From the NCBI RefSeq assembly GCF_900108335.1, contig NZ_FNVT01000008.1, positions 62,001-126,000 of the forward strand: a stretch of 64,000 nucleotides of DNA. The letters run 5' to 3'. Within the stretch, counting starts at the first letter, position 1, and each line of letters opens with the position of its first letter. Source of the stretch: Nonomuraea solani. Lineage in GTDB: Bacteria > Actinomycetota > Actinomycetes > Streptosporangiales > Streptosporangiaceae. Positions 1-8,277 of the stretch are shown here, in pieces. A program made the position numbers and the translations under genes. The notes under the pieces are model-generated. The model was given only the letters and a program-made list of their open reading frames with translations. It did no database searches and was not told the origin of the DNA.

Positions 1-1337
1 TCGAGCACCACGAACAGCAGCGGCTTGGCCGTGCCCGCGGACTCCTTGCGGTGGAACTCGCCGCGCAGCACCACGCCCACCACGAACCGCTGCGCCCGCT
101 CCGGCAGGTTGTGCAGGTCGACGATGGAGACCTGCGCGTCGGAGGTCTTGACGGAGTGGCTGCGGAAGAACGGCAGGTCGCCGCGGATGATCGGCGAGAG
201 CGCGCGCACGCCGCTGCGGAGCCGGCGCAGGAACGCGTTGACGGTGCCGAGCGGGGTCTGCGCGCCGGTCCACTCGTGCCGCTCGGCCTCGTCCTGGAGC
301 TGGTCCGACAGCAGTTCGACCAGGTCGGTGAAGGTACGGCAGGCGGTGCCGCGCACCATCACCGCGCCCCCGTCGCCGACCGGCTGGGCCCACGCCTTCA
401 GCCGGGCGGCGACCTGCCCCACCAGCAGCGAGTAGCCGGCCCGCTCGTCGTCGGCGTCGGCGAAGACGAACCGCAGCAGCTCCTCCTCGCAGAACTCGAC
501 CAGCGTCCAGTAGAACGCGCTCACCCCGTGGGTGCGGGCGGAGACGTGCGGCACGCCGTTGGGGTCGTTGGGCCTGGGCGGGGCGAAGACGTGCACACTG
601 CCGAACGGCCGGGCCGGCAGCCCCAGACCGGCGTAGACGGAGCGGGCCCGCTCGTCGAGCCGGGTGTTGTCGTGGTCGAGGAAGAGCAGGTCCTCGCCCT
701 TGACGGAGAAGATCAGCGCCTTGGTGTTGGCCGCCTCCTGCTGCAGCACCCCCGAGTTGAAGATCGAGTAGAGCAGGAACGTCGCGAACGAGGTCTTGGT
801 GGCCACACCCGACACGCCGGAGATCGACACGTGCGCGCCGCGGGTGCCGTCGAGGAAGTCGAAGTTGACGTAGAGCGGCTGCCCGTCGCGCCCCATGCCG
901 AGGGGGATGCGCCGGTCCATCACGTCGAAATAGAGCGCCTGGTCGCGGTCGCCGGCACTGGCCAGGTGCACCTTGGCGCCGGGCAGCGGCGGCACGAAGA
1001 CCTCCGGCTCGACCCTGGTCACCCGCACCTCGGCCACCTCGACCACGGCCGCAGGCAGGGCGCCGTCGGCGATGAGGAAGACGTCGGAGTCGTACGCGGC
1101 GCCCTCGTGCCTGGCCTCCACGGCCGTCACCACACCCGCCACCAGCACCGGCCCGTAGCCGGGCACGTCGCGCCTGGTGACCACCACGTCGTCGAGCTGG
1201 ACGACCTTGCCGGGCTCCAGGCCGATCCAGAACGACAGGGGCGAGGCCGCCTGCGTGCCCAGCACCCGCCCGACCGCCTCACCGGCCACAGGCGCAGCCT
1301 GTGGCGTCTCCTGGCTCGCGGCCCCGTTGACCGTCAC
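1..1337 (-). CDS. HerA-like (DUF87) ATP-binding protein, 3' end beyond window
   Basis: Translating the minus strand from GTG at 1337 gives an open frame of about 445 codons that runs off the left edge. A GGAGG Shine-Dalgarno lies 7 bases before that GTG. Residues about 20-115 look like the HAS-barrel that precedes HerA ATPases. A P-loop (GVSGVATKTS) sits near residues 174-183, and the frame is cut at LLFVVL, just where the Walker B acid is expected. HerA/FtsK-type ATPases pump or process DNA at ends. This soluble actinobacterial branch has no firmly assigned role. It is the only reading that explains the strong codon bias here; the plus-strand frames are shadows. Confidence 0.85.
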   Translation of the reverse strand, partial: MTVNGAASQETPQAAPVAGEAVGRVLGTQAASPLSFWIGLEPGKVVQLDDVVVTRRDVPGYGPVLVAGVVTAVEARHEGAAYDSDVFLIADGALPAAVVEVAEVRVTRVEPEVFVPPLPGAKVHLASAGDRDQALYFDVMDRRIPLGMGRDGQPLYVNFDFLDGTRGAHVSISGVSGVATKTSFATFLLYSIFNSGVLQQEAANTKALIFSVKGEDLLFLDHDNTRLDERARSVYAGLGLPARPFGSVHVFAPPRPNDPNGVPHVSARTHGVSAFYWTLVEFCEEELLRFVFADADDERAGYSLLVGQVAARLKAWAQPVGDGGAVMVRGTACRTFTDLVELLSDQLQDEAERHEWTGAQTPLGTVNAFLRRLRSGVRALSPIIRGDLPFFRSHSVKTSDAQVSIVDLHNLPERAQRFVVGVVLRGEFHRKESAGTAKPLLFVVL

Positions 1338-1510
1338 TGATCCCTCCGCCCCCACACATGCCGTTCCTAGCGAGCGTAGCGGCGCTTGAGGGGTTCCGGA
1401 GCAGGCTGAGGACGGCTGGCGAAAATGTCGGAGGCATGCCTTAAGCTGCCCTGTTCGTGGTGAGCGCCTCGGCCGCGGAAATGTCAGGGCCCACCCCTAA
1501 CATGCTGGCC

Positions 1511-2056
1511 ATGACCGCGACCGACGACACCATCATCCACGAGCCGTCCCTGACCGCCGGCGAAGTCGAGATGCTGCTGTTCGCCCTCGACCGCTCCCGT
1601 GCCACGTTCGCCTGGAAGACCGGCGGCCTCGACGCCGCCGCCCTGACCCGGCCGCACCCGCCGAGCGCGATGACCCTGGCCGGGCTGATCAAGCACCTGA
1701 CCAGGGTCGAGGAGGAGACGGCGACCTGGCGCCTGTTCGGGGAGCGGCCCCCGCCGCCCTGGGACACCGCCGACAACGGCTGGGAATGGGCGTCCGCCGC
1801 CGATGACACCCCCGACGAGCTCTACACCCGCTGGCGGGAGGCCGCCGCCCGCACCCGGGCCGCCGTGGCCAAGGTGCTGGCCGACGGCGGCCTCGACCGG
1901 CTCGCCGGATTCACCACCGCCGACGGCCGCTCACCCAACGTGCGCCGTTTCCTGGTGGACCTCCACGACGAATACGCCCGGCACGTCGGCCACGCGGACC
2001 TGTTCCGCGAGGTGATCGACGGCCTGGTGGGCGAGGACCCGCCGCAGCCGGGCTGA
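1511..2056 (+). CDS. DinB/DUF664 family protein
   Basis: About 181 residues. The N-terminal helix with K-H-L (in TLAGLIKHLTRVEEE) and the C-terminal HDEYARHVGHAD carry the histidines that bind metal in DinB/DUF664 four-helix proteins. Members are thiol-dependent (mycothiol or bacillithiol) transferases or of unknown substrate. Upstream in-frame starts exist at 1457, 1460, 1481 and 1502. The ATG at 1511 was chosen because the upstream residues look non-conserved, but no clear Shine-Dalgarno decides it. Single gene, no obvious operon partner. Confidence 0.75.
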   Translation: MTATDDTIIHEPSLTAGEVEMLLFALDRSRATFAWKTGGLDAAALTRPHPPSAMTLAGLIKHLTRVEEETATWRLFGERPPPPWDTADNGWEWASAADDTPDELYTRWREAAARTRAAVAKVLADGGLDRLAGFTTADGRSPNVRRFLVDLHDEYARHVGHADLFREVIDGLVGEDPPQPG

Positions 2057-2126
2057 CGCCCTTCAGGCCCAGCCGACCTTGGCCCGGCTGCCCTCTGGCC
2101 CGGCCGGCCTTGGGCCCGGCTGCCCT

Positions 2127-2471
2127 CTAGGCCCGGCCGCCGTCCTTGATGGACACGATGGACGCGGTCTGGAACCTCTTGTGCCCCTTGTCCTTACCGC
2201 CGACCACCGCCGTGTAGTTCTTGGTGGTCCAGCCGAGGCTGTACTTGATCTTGAGCTTGTGGGTCGTCTTGCACCGGTTGCTCCAGTAGACGGTCACCGA
2301 GGTGTTCCCGTCCCCCCAGGACCAGGCGAAGCACCCGGCCACACCCCGATGGACGTCCGCCGAGGCCGGCGTGGCGCCGACCCCGACCCCCAGGCCGGCG
2401 GTGACGACGGAGGCGGCGGCGACGACCGCCGCACGGTTGCGCAGACCGGCCATATGAGCGCTCATGGACAT
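2127..2471 (-). CDS. small secreted protein, unknown function
   Basis: A 114-residue protein. ATG at 2471 follows GAGGGG by 8 bases, which rules out the longer upstream frame. A signal peptide is clear: charged start, hydrophobic alanine/valine/glycine core, and cleavage near ATPASA. The mature part is about 75 residues, basic, rich in aromatic and threonine residues, with only two cysteines (GVAGCFAW and SNRCKTT), which could form one disulfide once exported. No family recognised. Monocistronic, with 160 bases between its start and the end of the RidA gene. Confidence 0.7.
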   Translation of the reverse strand: MSMSAHMAGLRNRAAVVAAASVVTAGLGVGVGATPASADVHRGVAGCFAWSWGDGNTSVTVYWSNRCKTTHKLKIKYSLGWTTKNYTAVVGGKDKGHKRFQTASIVSIKDGGRA

Positions 2472-2631
2472 GAGAATTCCCCTCTGGTGGTGGTCATGGA
2501 TTCCCGGTGGCTTCCCGCACCGGGTGCTCCTGCCACGTTGCCACCAGCGACACCGCCCGCCCCACCGCTCTTTGTCCGAGCCTCCGACTCTGGACATTGG
2601 ACAAAGAGCAACCGCTCTCCGGCCTGCCCCC

Positions 2632-3048
2632 TCAGTCCGAAATACCGGAAATAACCGCCACCGCCTCAACCTCGACGAGCTGATCGTCGTACCCCAGCAC
2701 GGTCACGCCGAGCAACGTACTGGGCACGTCGTGCTCCTTCATGTACTCCCGATACACCTGCCAGGCGGCCACCAGATCGGGCCGGTTGCCAGAGGCCACA
2801 TAAACGGTCGTCTTGACGACATCGGTCAACGACGCCCCCGCCCCTTCGAGGGCCGTCACGAGATTCTTCATCACCTGATGCGCCTGCCCGGCATAGTCCC
2901 CGGCGGCCACGGTCTTGCCGTCCATGTCGAGCGGACAAGCGCCGGCCACCCAGACACTGCGCACGGGCGCGTCGACGACCGCCGCGTAGGCGTAGTCGAC
3001 CTGCTGGGTGAGCTGGTCACTGCGAATGAGTCGAACGCCTGTGGTCAT
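2632..3048 (-). CDS. RidA family protein (YjgF/YER057c/UK114)
   Basis: 138 residues from ATG 3048. Family features include VDYAYAAVVDAP, WVAGACPLD, AAGDYAGQAHQVMKNL, a DVVKTTVYVA strand and a closing VEVEAVAV stretch. RidA proteins are small trimers that hydrolyse reactive enamines/imines, for example those released by PLP enzymes. The usual catalytic arginine position near the RPDLVAAW segment should be checked before assuming deaminase activity; many Rid paralogues lack it. The frame stays open to 3276 upstream, but that part has shadow-type composition. Lies next to a decayed HTH gene. Confidence 0.85.
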   Translation of the reverse strand: MTTGVRLIRSDQLTQQVDYAYAAVVDAPVRSVWVAGACPLDMDGKTVAAGDYAGQAHQVMKNLVTALEGAGASLTDVVKTTVYVASGNRPDLVAAWQVYREYMKEHDVPSTLLGVTVLGYDDQLVEVEAVAVISGISD

Positions 3049-3089
3049 GGACGTTTTCCTACCACCACCGGCAGCCCGGACGCCTCTGA

Positions 3090-3302
3090 TTAAGCGGCGT
3101 GAGCCTCGGACCGGACCGGCCCCAGATCGTGCCCGGCGGTGAGCCGCACCTCGGCGTCCAACGCGGCGGCCAGGTGCCGGAGCGGCGCGACGGTGGGCGC
3201 GGTCCCGCCCTCCTCGATGCACTCGATCTCGGTCATGCCCGCCCGATCGGCGAGCTCCGCCACGCAAGATCCGCATCCACGAACGACCGGCGTGTCAACC
3301 AA
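3090..3302 (-). pseudogene. remnant of an XRE-type HTH regulator
   Basis: A frame of about 70 codons with the recognisable tail of a Cro/C1-type helix-turn-helix: ELADRAGMTE, then EEGGTAPTVAPLRHLAAALDAEVRL. The first helices and a plausible start are missing; only a TTG at 3302 opens the frame and no Shine-Dalgarno precedes it. Complete relatives are usually antitoxin-like or stand-alone regulators of 90-110 residues. It could still be a very short functional protein, but truncation is more likely. Confidence 0.5.
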
Positions 3303-3355
3303 GTGACCACGAGCCCCGTCCCCTCTTGTGCATCAGCCGTCGCAAGGGAGCCGCC

Positions 3356-4180
3356 GTGCGTGTTCAGTTGGTCGTCTCAGCCGCCGCCCTGATCCTCGCG
3401 TCCGTCGTCGCGATCCCCGCGCATGCGGCCGCCGCCGAGGTGGTGGCCTATGAGTGCACCACCAAGGCCACAGGCGAGAAGCAGCAGGTCAGCCTGAACG
3501 TCGACCTGACGGTGCCCGCTCAGGCCGCGGTGGACGTGCAGATGACGATCGGCTGGAACGGCACCTATGTCACCGGCTCCGAGCTGGTCGCCCCCGCCGC
3601 AGGGATGGAGGGCGAGATCAATCTGTACGCCTACGCCGGCATCAGCAAGATCGAGAACCTGACCTCGGCCACCGGTGTCTCCCCCATCGGCACGATCGTC
3701 CCGGGCGAGCCCATTCCGCTTCCCCAGACGTCGGTCGAGCTCAAGACGACACCGAAGAAGCCGGGCTCAGGCACCGTGCACGCCGCCTCCTTCAACTTAG
3801 GTCCCCGTCCCCAGGAGCGCCTGATCGAGTGTGAGGTCAAGGACAAGGGCGACCTGACCGAATACCCCCTCACCGTCACCGGTGCCGGCGACTCCACCGC
3901 TCCGAGCCCCGATCCCGACGACACGGACACCGAGACGACCGACCCCGGCACTGACACCAAGGACGAAACCGACGTCACCGATCCCGAGCCGGAGGACACC
4001 GTCACCGAGACGCCGGCCGGTGGGGCGGACACCGGGGCCGGGGGTGAGGCCGGGCCTGATGGGCGGATGGTGATGGGGACTGGGGTGGTGATCATGCTGG
4101 CGGCGGTGGCCGGGCTGCGGTTGCGGAGGCCGCGGAAGGTCAGGTCGCCGCGAGCAGGCGGGCGATCGACGGGTCCGTGA
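3356..4180 (+). CDS. secreted, C-terminally membrane-anchored protein with acidic linker
   Basis: 274 residues from GTG 3356, with AAGGGAG about 6 bases upstream. Signal peptide at residues 1-28, ending near PAHA. Residues 30-180 form a beta-rich domain with two cysteines (YECTT and IECEV) that probably pair. Residues about 185-235 are a P/D/T/E-rich repeat linker. The tail has a glycine-rich turn, a hydrophobic segment (MGTGVVIMLAAVAGL) and a basic stop LRLRRPRK. That tail resembles a sortase-type sorting signal without a recognisable LPXTG, so direct membrane anchoring is the safer reading. Actinomycete proteins of this build are surface exposed. No function inferred. Confidence 0.75.
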   Translation: MRVQLVVSAAALILASVVAIPAHAAAAEVVAYECTTKATGEKQQVSLNVDLTVPAQAAVDVQMTIGWNGTYVTGSELVAPAAGMEGEINLYAYAGISKIENLTSATGVSPIGTIVPGEPIPLPQTSVELKTTPKKPGSGTVHAASFNLGPRPQERLIECEVKDKGDLTEYPLTVTGAGDSTAPSPDPDDTDTETTDPGTDTKDETDVTDPEPEDTVTETPAGGADTGAGGEAGPDGRMVMGTGVVIMLAAVAGLRLRRPRKVRSPRAGGRSTGP

Positions 4181-4489
4181 TGGCCGTGTCGGCGGGAACG
4201 CCATGGACCGGATGATCGACAGCCTGCCCCCGTCCTCCTCGAACGGCAGGAACACCGGCTCCGCCGCCGCACCGTTCTCGGCCGGTTCCAGCAACACGTC
4301 TTCGAGCTGATCACGCAGCGCGTCCCATACGGAAGCGCTGGTACTTCCGGAACCAGTCGGGTGTCCAGGACAGGACCGCGCGGCGGCCGGCGGAATCCGG
4401 TAGAGCTCCTGGTAGCCGGTGTGGCGCCAGGTCATCAGCGCGTGCGCCGCCGACCACAGGAAGTCGACGTCCTGGGCGGTCCCGCCCAC
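4140..4489 (-). pseudogene. frameshifted remnant downstream of the 4491 gene
   Basis: Three reading frames carry pieces of one protein-like sequence. From 4489: an aromatic stretch DVDFLWSAAHALMTWRHTGY, then ELYRIPPAAAR. A second frame continues with SWTPDWFRKYQRF. The first frame resumes with QLEDVLLEPAENG and VFLPFEEDGGRLS. A further shift gives ADTAITDPSIARLLAAT followed by a stop at 4140. At least two indels are needed. It begins within one codon of the stop of the upstream gene, as a translationally coupled partner would. The family of that partner is often DUF4132, but I could not confirm that from these fragments. Its 3' end overlaps the plus gene that ends at 4180. Confidence 0.45.
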
Positions 4490-4490
4490 C

Positions 4491-4865
4491 TCATCCCCCG
4501 ACCAGCGGGACGAGCTTGACGAACGACATCACCGGATCGACAGTCTCCGACAGGTCGTCGATCCGACGCTCCCCCACCAGCAGCAGGAACCCGTTGCGCT
4601 GGAACGCCCGCTCGGCGATGTCGGCCTGACGCTCCCGGTCGACGCGTCGGCGGGTGCCCGTGCCGTTCAGCTCGACCTCGGTGTCCACGGGCCGGACCAG
4701 CCCGTTGAAGCGGGCCTTCGGGGCGGCGTTGTGGCGGGCGATCTCCTCGCGGACGCGCAGCCGGACGAGCTCGCGCGCCGAGATGCGCTCGGGCAGGCCG
4801 GGCAGCGTGAACTCGTCCAGCGGCTTACCGGTGGAGCTCTCGTCCCTGAAGGTGACCGTGGCCAT
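4491..4865 (-). CDS. DUF4132-associated small protein (conserved hypothetical)
   Basis: 124 residues from ATG 4865 (MATVTFRDES). Recognisable blocks are TLPGLPERISARELVRLRVREE, RFNGLVRPVDTEVELNG, ERQADIAERAFQRNGFLLLV and a closing FVKLVPLVGG. I associate this pattern with small proteins encoded next to DUF4132 proteins; function unknown. The frame stays open to 5114, but the upstream residues look unconserved, so the start is a judgement. Its presumed partner downstream is broken, so this gene may be losing its role. Confidence 0.65.
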   Translation of the reverse strand: MATVTFRDESSTGKPLDEFTLPGLPERISARELVRLRVREEIARHNAAPKARFNGLVRPVDTEVELNGTGTRRRVDRERQADIAERAFQRNGFLLLVGERRIDDLSETVDPVMSFVKLVPLVGG

Positions 4866-5037
4866 GTGCGACACCATCGGATGCGTCGACGTGTTGAGGA
4901 CACGGATATCAGCCGTCGCCGACAGAACCAGGTCAAACCATTGAACTCCGGCGCCGCCGCCGTTACGGTGCACCTGAAGTGACTTTCTGTAATCTGTCAT
5001 ATTGTATCGATTACTACTTAACGAGGTCTGCCCGAGC

Positions 5038-7359
5038 ATGCCGAAGAAAGTGACGATCACCCTGCTGGCGGCGTTACTCACGATCGCCACCGGCGCCGCC
5101 CCCGCAGCGGCCACCCCCGCGAAAAAGATCGTTTATGTGTCCCCCGATGGCAGCGACACCGCGACCGGAACGATGAAAGACCCGTTCGCCACGATTGAAC
5201 GAGCCCGCGACGCCCTGGCCGGCAAGACCGGCCCACGCTCCCCCGGCCTCGTCCACATCCGCGAAGGCGTCTACCAGACCTCCAAGACGATCCGGCTGAA
5301 CGGCGCCAAAGACTCCTACGTCACCTACGCCGCCTACCCCGGCGAACAGGTCGAGCTCGCCGGCGTCACCACCCTCGCCGCCGGCAGGTTCCGCAAGCTG
5401 GGCGACGTCCCCGACGAACCCAAGTGGTCGTCGAAGTCGCGCGTCCCCGCCGCCACCGCTCCCAACATCTGGGTGTACGACCTGGGCGCCGACGGCATCC
5501 CCACCGGCACACTCAACAAGAATGGCTTCAACTGGAAGCCCCAGCCCTTCGCCCCCGAGCTGATCACCGACGACGCGACGCAGACGCTGGCCCAGTATCC
5601 GAACGGCGCGGCGAAGCTCGACCGTACGCACATCAAGGTCAAGACGGCCCCGAAGGGCGCCCGCGACTACTTCTCGGACAAGACCGCCGACGGCACGACG
5701 CTGCCGTACGAGGACATGCTCGAACTCCCCGGCCCCGTCTACACGGTCCTCGACCCCGCGCTGGCGGAGCACGCCGCGACGTGGGCGGCGGAGACCGACG
5801 GCTGGTTGTCCGGATATTTCGGCAACAACTATGCGAACGACCGGGTACGCATCGCCTCGGTCACCGGCGCCGACGTCGCGACCCGCTACCCCACGATGTA
5901 CATCGCGGTCGACAAGTGGACGTCGTTCGTCGGCCAGAACCTGCTGAGCGAACTCGACGCCGAGGGCGAGTATTACATCGACCGCCATCAGGGCAACAAC
6001 ACCCTCTACTACTATCCGCCCGGCGGCACGGTCGAGGGCAAGGAGATCAGCCTCACCTCGTTCGACGCGCCGTTCTTCCAGTTGGAGAACGTCACGGGCG
6101 TCACCCTCAAGGGCCTGAGGCTGAACGGCACCACGGGCACCGGCGTACGCCTGCTGGACGCCGAGTCGTGCACCATCGACGGCCTGGAGATCCTCAACGT
6201 CAGCATGGACGCGGTCGCGATCGGCGAGGCCAACGACGCGATCACGGCCATCGCCGAATATCGCACGAGCCGGGGCGGCCACCGCAACCGCGTGGTCAAC
6301 AGCAGGCTGCACGACCTGGGCGGCGGCGGCGTCTTCACGGCGGGCGGCGACCGCGACTCACTCGAACGCGGCGACCACGTCGTCGAGCACAACGAGATCT
6401 ACGACTTCTCGAAGCTGGCCACCTACACACCGGCGGGCTACATGTACGGAGTCGGCAACACCTTCCGCCACAACGACGTCCATGACGCGCCCCACATGGC
6501 CATCCAGATCATGGGCAACGACATGGAGATCACCCACAACAGGTTCGAGAACCTCGTGACGGACGCCTCCGACCAGGGCGTGATCTACGCGGGCCGGGAC
6601 TACACGTTCCTGAACAACGTGGTGGCCCACAACCTGTTCAAGGACGTCGGCGCCGACGGCAACCAGGCCATCTACATGGACGATGGAATGTCCGGCATGG
6701 TCGTGCACCACAACGTCTTCGACAACGCCCAGCACGGCCTGTTCTACCAGTCGGGTCACAGCAACGTGGCGTCGGACAACGTGTTCCTGAACGTGAAGTA
6801 CATCGGCCACGACAAGCTCTACCACGAGGGCGGCAAGCGCCTGCCGGTGGCGAACGCGAAGGTGGTGGTCGAGCGCTTCAACGACATGCTGAAGGCCGGC
6901 GACGGCACCGGTTTCACCAACACCCGCGCGAACATCGCGAAGTGGTACGGCCGCTACGCCAGGCAGTATCCGAACATCCGCGACTGGTACGTCCCCACCG
7001 ACTCCCAGGGCCGGGTCTGCACCGCGGTCGGCACCACGGACTGCACCGACGAGTACGTCTGGGCGAACCCGAACTCCCTGTACGTCCCGTCACACAATGT
7101 CCTGACCCGCTCGGTGAGCATCGCCGCGGGCGACTTCGCCTACACCGACGACGCCGGCGGCCTGAGCGTCAAGACCTTCAACCCGGACTTCGACTCCCAC
7201 AACGTCAAACGGCCCACGGCCGCCGACTTCGCCTTCGACCCCGCCACGGGCCGGTTCGACGAGCGGACCACGTCCCTGAACACCACCGACGGCTTCGGCC
7301 CCAGATGGGTGCGGGACTGGAACAGGAACTTCACCCTGGAAGGAATCGGACCCCGATGA
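5038..7359 (+). CDS. secreted right-handed parallel beta-helix protein
   Basis: 773 residues from ATG 5038; GAGG lies 11 bases upstream. Signal peptide ends near APAAA. The mature start IVYVSPDGSDTATGT...DPFATIERARDAL is the usual opening of extracellular beta-helix enzymes. A middle insertion (about residues 95-320) includes GEYYIDR and LYYYPPGG, seen in polysaccharide-active beta-helix proteins. Residues about 330-620 are repeated coils with N-rich ladders (HNEIYDFS, HNRFENL, HNLFKDV, HHNVFDN). Probably acts on plant or microbial polysaccharide outside the cell; lyase and glycosidase are both possible. Divergent from the 4491 gene; followed directly by the terminator at 7363. Confidence 0.85.
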   Translation: MPKKVTITLLAALLTIATGAAPAAATPAKKIVYVSPDGSDTATGTMKDPFATIERARDALAGKTGPRSPGLVHIREGVYQTSKTIRLNGAKDSYVTYAAYPGEQVELAGVTTLAAGRFRKLGDVPDEPKWSSKSRVPAATAPNIWVYDLGADGIPTGTLNKNGFNWKPQPFAPELITDDATQTLAQYPNGAAKLDRTHIKVKTAPKGARDYFSDKTADGTTLPYEDMLELPGPVYTVLDPALAEHAATWAAETDGWLSGYFGNNYANDRVRIASVTGADVATRYPTMYIAVDKWTSFVGQNLLSELDAEGEYYIDRHQGNNTLYYYPPGGTVEGKEISLTSFDAPFFQLENVTGVTLKGLRLNGTTGTGVRLLDAESCTIDGLEILNVSMDAVAIGEANDAITAIAEYRTSRGGHRNRVVNSRLHDLGGGGVFTAGGDRDSLERGDHVVEHNEIYDFSKLATYTPAGYMYGVGNTFRHNDVHDAPHMAIQIMGNDMEITHNRFENLVTDASDQGVIYAGRDYTFLNNVVAHNLFKDVGADGNQAIYMDDGMSGMVVHHNVFDNAQHGLFYQSGHSNVASDNVFLNVKYIGHDKLYHEGGKRLPVANAKVVVERFNDMLKAGDGTGFTNTRANIAKWYGRYARQYPNIRDWYVPTDSQGRVCTAVGTTDCTDEYVWANPNSLYVPSHNVLTRSVSIAAGDFAYTDDAGGLSVKTFNPDFDSHNVKRPTAADFAFDPATGRFDERTTSLNTTDGFGPRWVRDWNRNFTLEGIGPR

Positions 7360-7362
7360 ACG

Positions 7363-7398
7363 ACTCAGGGCACCTCCCACGAGGGAGGTGCCCTGAGT
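7363..7398. terminator. perfect 16-bp inverted repeat
   Basis: The arms at 7363-7378 and 7383-7398 match at all 16 positions around the loop ACGA. It begins 4 bases after the stop of the beta-helix gene. It also lies 8 bases beyond the tRNA-Lys 3' fragment at 7406-7424, the same spacing seen at the intact tRNA-Lys and its terminator. It may therefore be the original terminator of that tRNA gene. Confidence 0.85.
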
Positions 7399-7404
7399 CT
7401 GCGT

Positions 7405-7424
7405 GTGCACCGCCAGGGACTCGA
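7405..7424 (-). repeat. distal att-like site: tRNA-Lys 3' end fragment
   Basis: 20-base identity to 16568-16587, covering the acceptor stem's 3' strand and the 3' half of the T-arm of tRNA-Lys plus one flanking base. Identity ends at 7424/16587. A terminator hairpin follows on the 3' side (7398-7363, minus strand), as after a genuine tRNA gene. Confidence 0.7.
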
Positions 7425-7808
7425 GGCCTTCTCGGCGAAGATCTTGTCGCGGCCGATGCCGTGCGCGGCCAGCGCGTCGAGCTGGGACTGCAACTCCTGG
7501 GTGAGGGAGGAGCAGCGGGCGTAGCCGATGCGAATGTCGGCGGTCCGGGCTTCGGGGTCGACCGGGGCCGGCGGCGGGGTACCCGGGCCGCCAGGGCCGG
7601 CCGGGTCCCCGGTCGGTGGGGGTGAGTATCCGCAGGTGCTTGGTCAGCCGCGGCGCTTTGGTGAACCGGCCGGTGTGATAGCTGCCCCCGACCGCCCCCG
7701 ACCGTGCTCGGCAGGGCGAACCGGCTTCAACGCCGCAGCGCGGGCACGGGTGCCGTCGAAGCCGGTCAGCCAGGTCCGCGCCGAACTCCAAGCCGTGTTT
7801 GTGGGCTA
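7425..7808 (-). pseudogene. N-terminal remnant of zinc-finger serine recombinase
   Basis: Minus-strand reading shows a cysteine/histidine cluster CPRCGVEAGSPCRARSG...YHTGRF, then DRGPGRPWRPG. After a shift of frame near 7555-7580 comes RIGYARCSSLTQELQSQLDA and GRDKIFAEK. The second part is the start of a resolvase/invertase domain with the nucleophile region YARCS. I recognise this combination from actinomycete recombinase-family proteins. The frame breaks off at the tRNA-like repeat at 7424 after about 40 residues of the catalytic domain, so the gene is dead. Its natural start is not clear. Confidence 0.7.
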
Positions 7809-7938
7809 CGTGGCTTGCGGTGACGGGGCCCTGTCGAGCCTCTGTCGAGCCCTTTGAGCGCTGTCGCGCCACCCTGAATGGTTCAGCTTTATGCCGTGCT
7901 CGTTGCAATAGTGTGTGCCGCACAGTATCGTGTGACAT

Positions 7939-8277
7939 GTGCACGATGACGATGAGCTGCTTGCCACCCATCTCCAGGAGCTGCGGCGGGGCACCGTCGT
8001 CCTGGCCTGCCTGCTCATGCTCGACCGCCCCGACTACGGCTACGCGCTGCTCGACCGCCTCACCCGGGCGGGCCTCGCCGTCGACGCCAACACCCTCTAC
8101 CCCCTCCTGCGCCGCCTGGAGAAGCAGGGTCTGGTGACCAGCGACTGGAACACCGAGGAATCCCGGCCGCGCAAGTTCTACCGCACCAGCGACAGGGGCG
8201 CCGCGCTCGCCGCCGAGCTCAGTCGCGACTGGGACGAGCTCGACACCGTACTCCGCTCCCTGAAAGGCGCGTCATGA
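7939..8277 (+). CDS. PadR family transcriptional regulator
   Basis: 112 residues from GTG 7939. Winged-helix pattern of PadR-s1 proteins: LRRGTVVLACLLML, YGYALLDRL, NTLYPLLRRLEKQGLV, RPRKFYRTSDRG, and a C-terminal dimer helix. PadR proteins repress their own operon and are released by small ligands or cues. The stop overlaps the next start (ATGA at 8274-8277), so it is translationally coupled to the HAAS-type membrane protein, a very common pairing. An imperfect inverted repeat (TCGTG 7928-7932, CACGA 7942-7946) straddles the start and could be its operator. No clear Shine-Dalgarno. Confidence 0.9.
   Translation: MHDDDELLATHLQELRRGTVVLACLLMLDRPDYGYALLDRLTRAGLAVDANTLYPLLRRLEKQGLVTSDWNTEESRPRKFYRTSDRGAALAAELSRDWDELDTVLRSLKGAS

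Noticed and set aside
51-1340. Plus-strand frame of 429 codons at the left edge
   Set aside because: It is antisense to the HerA-like gene, which has a P-loop and a proper ribosome site. Its own product is arginine/valine-rich and has no family features.
7405-7424. Second tRNA-Lys gene
   Set aside because: Only 19 bases of the 3' end are present, with no anticodon or D-arm, so it is a boundary fragment rather than a gene.
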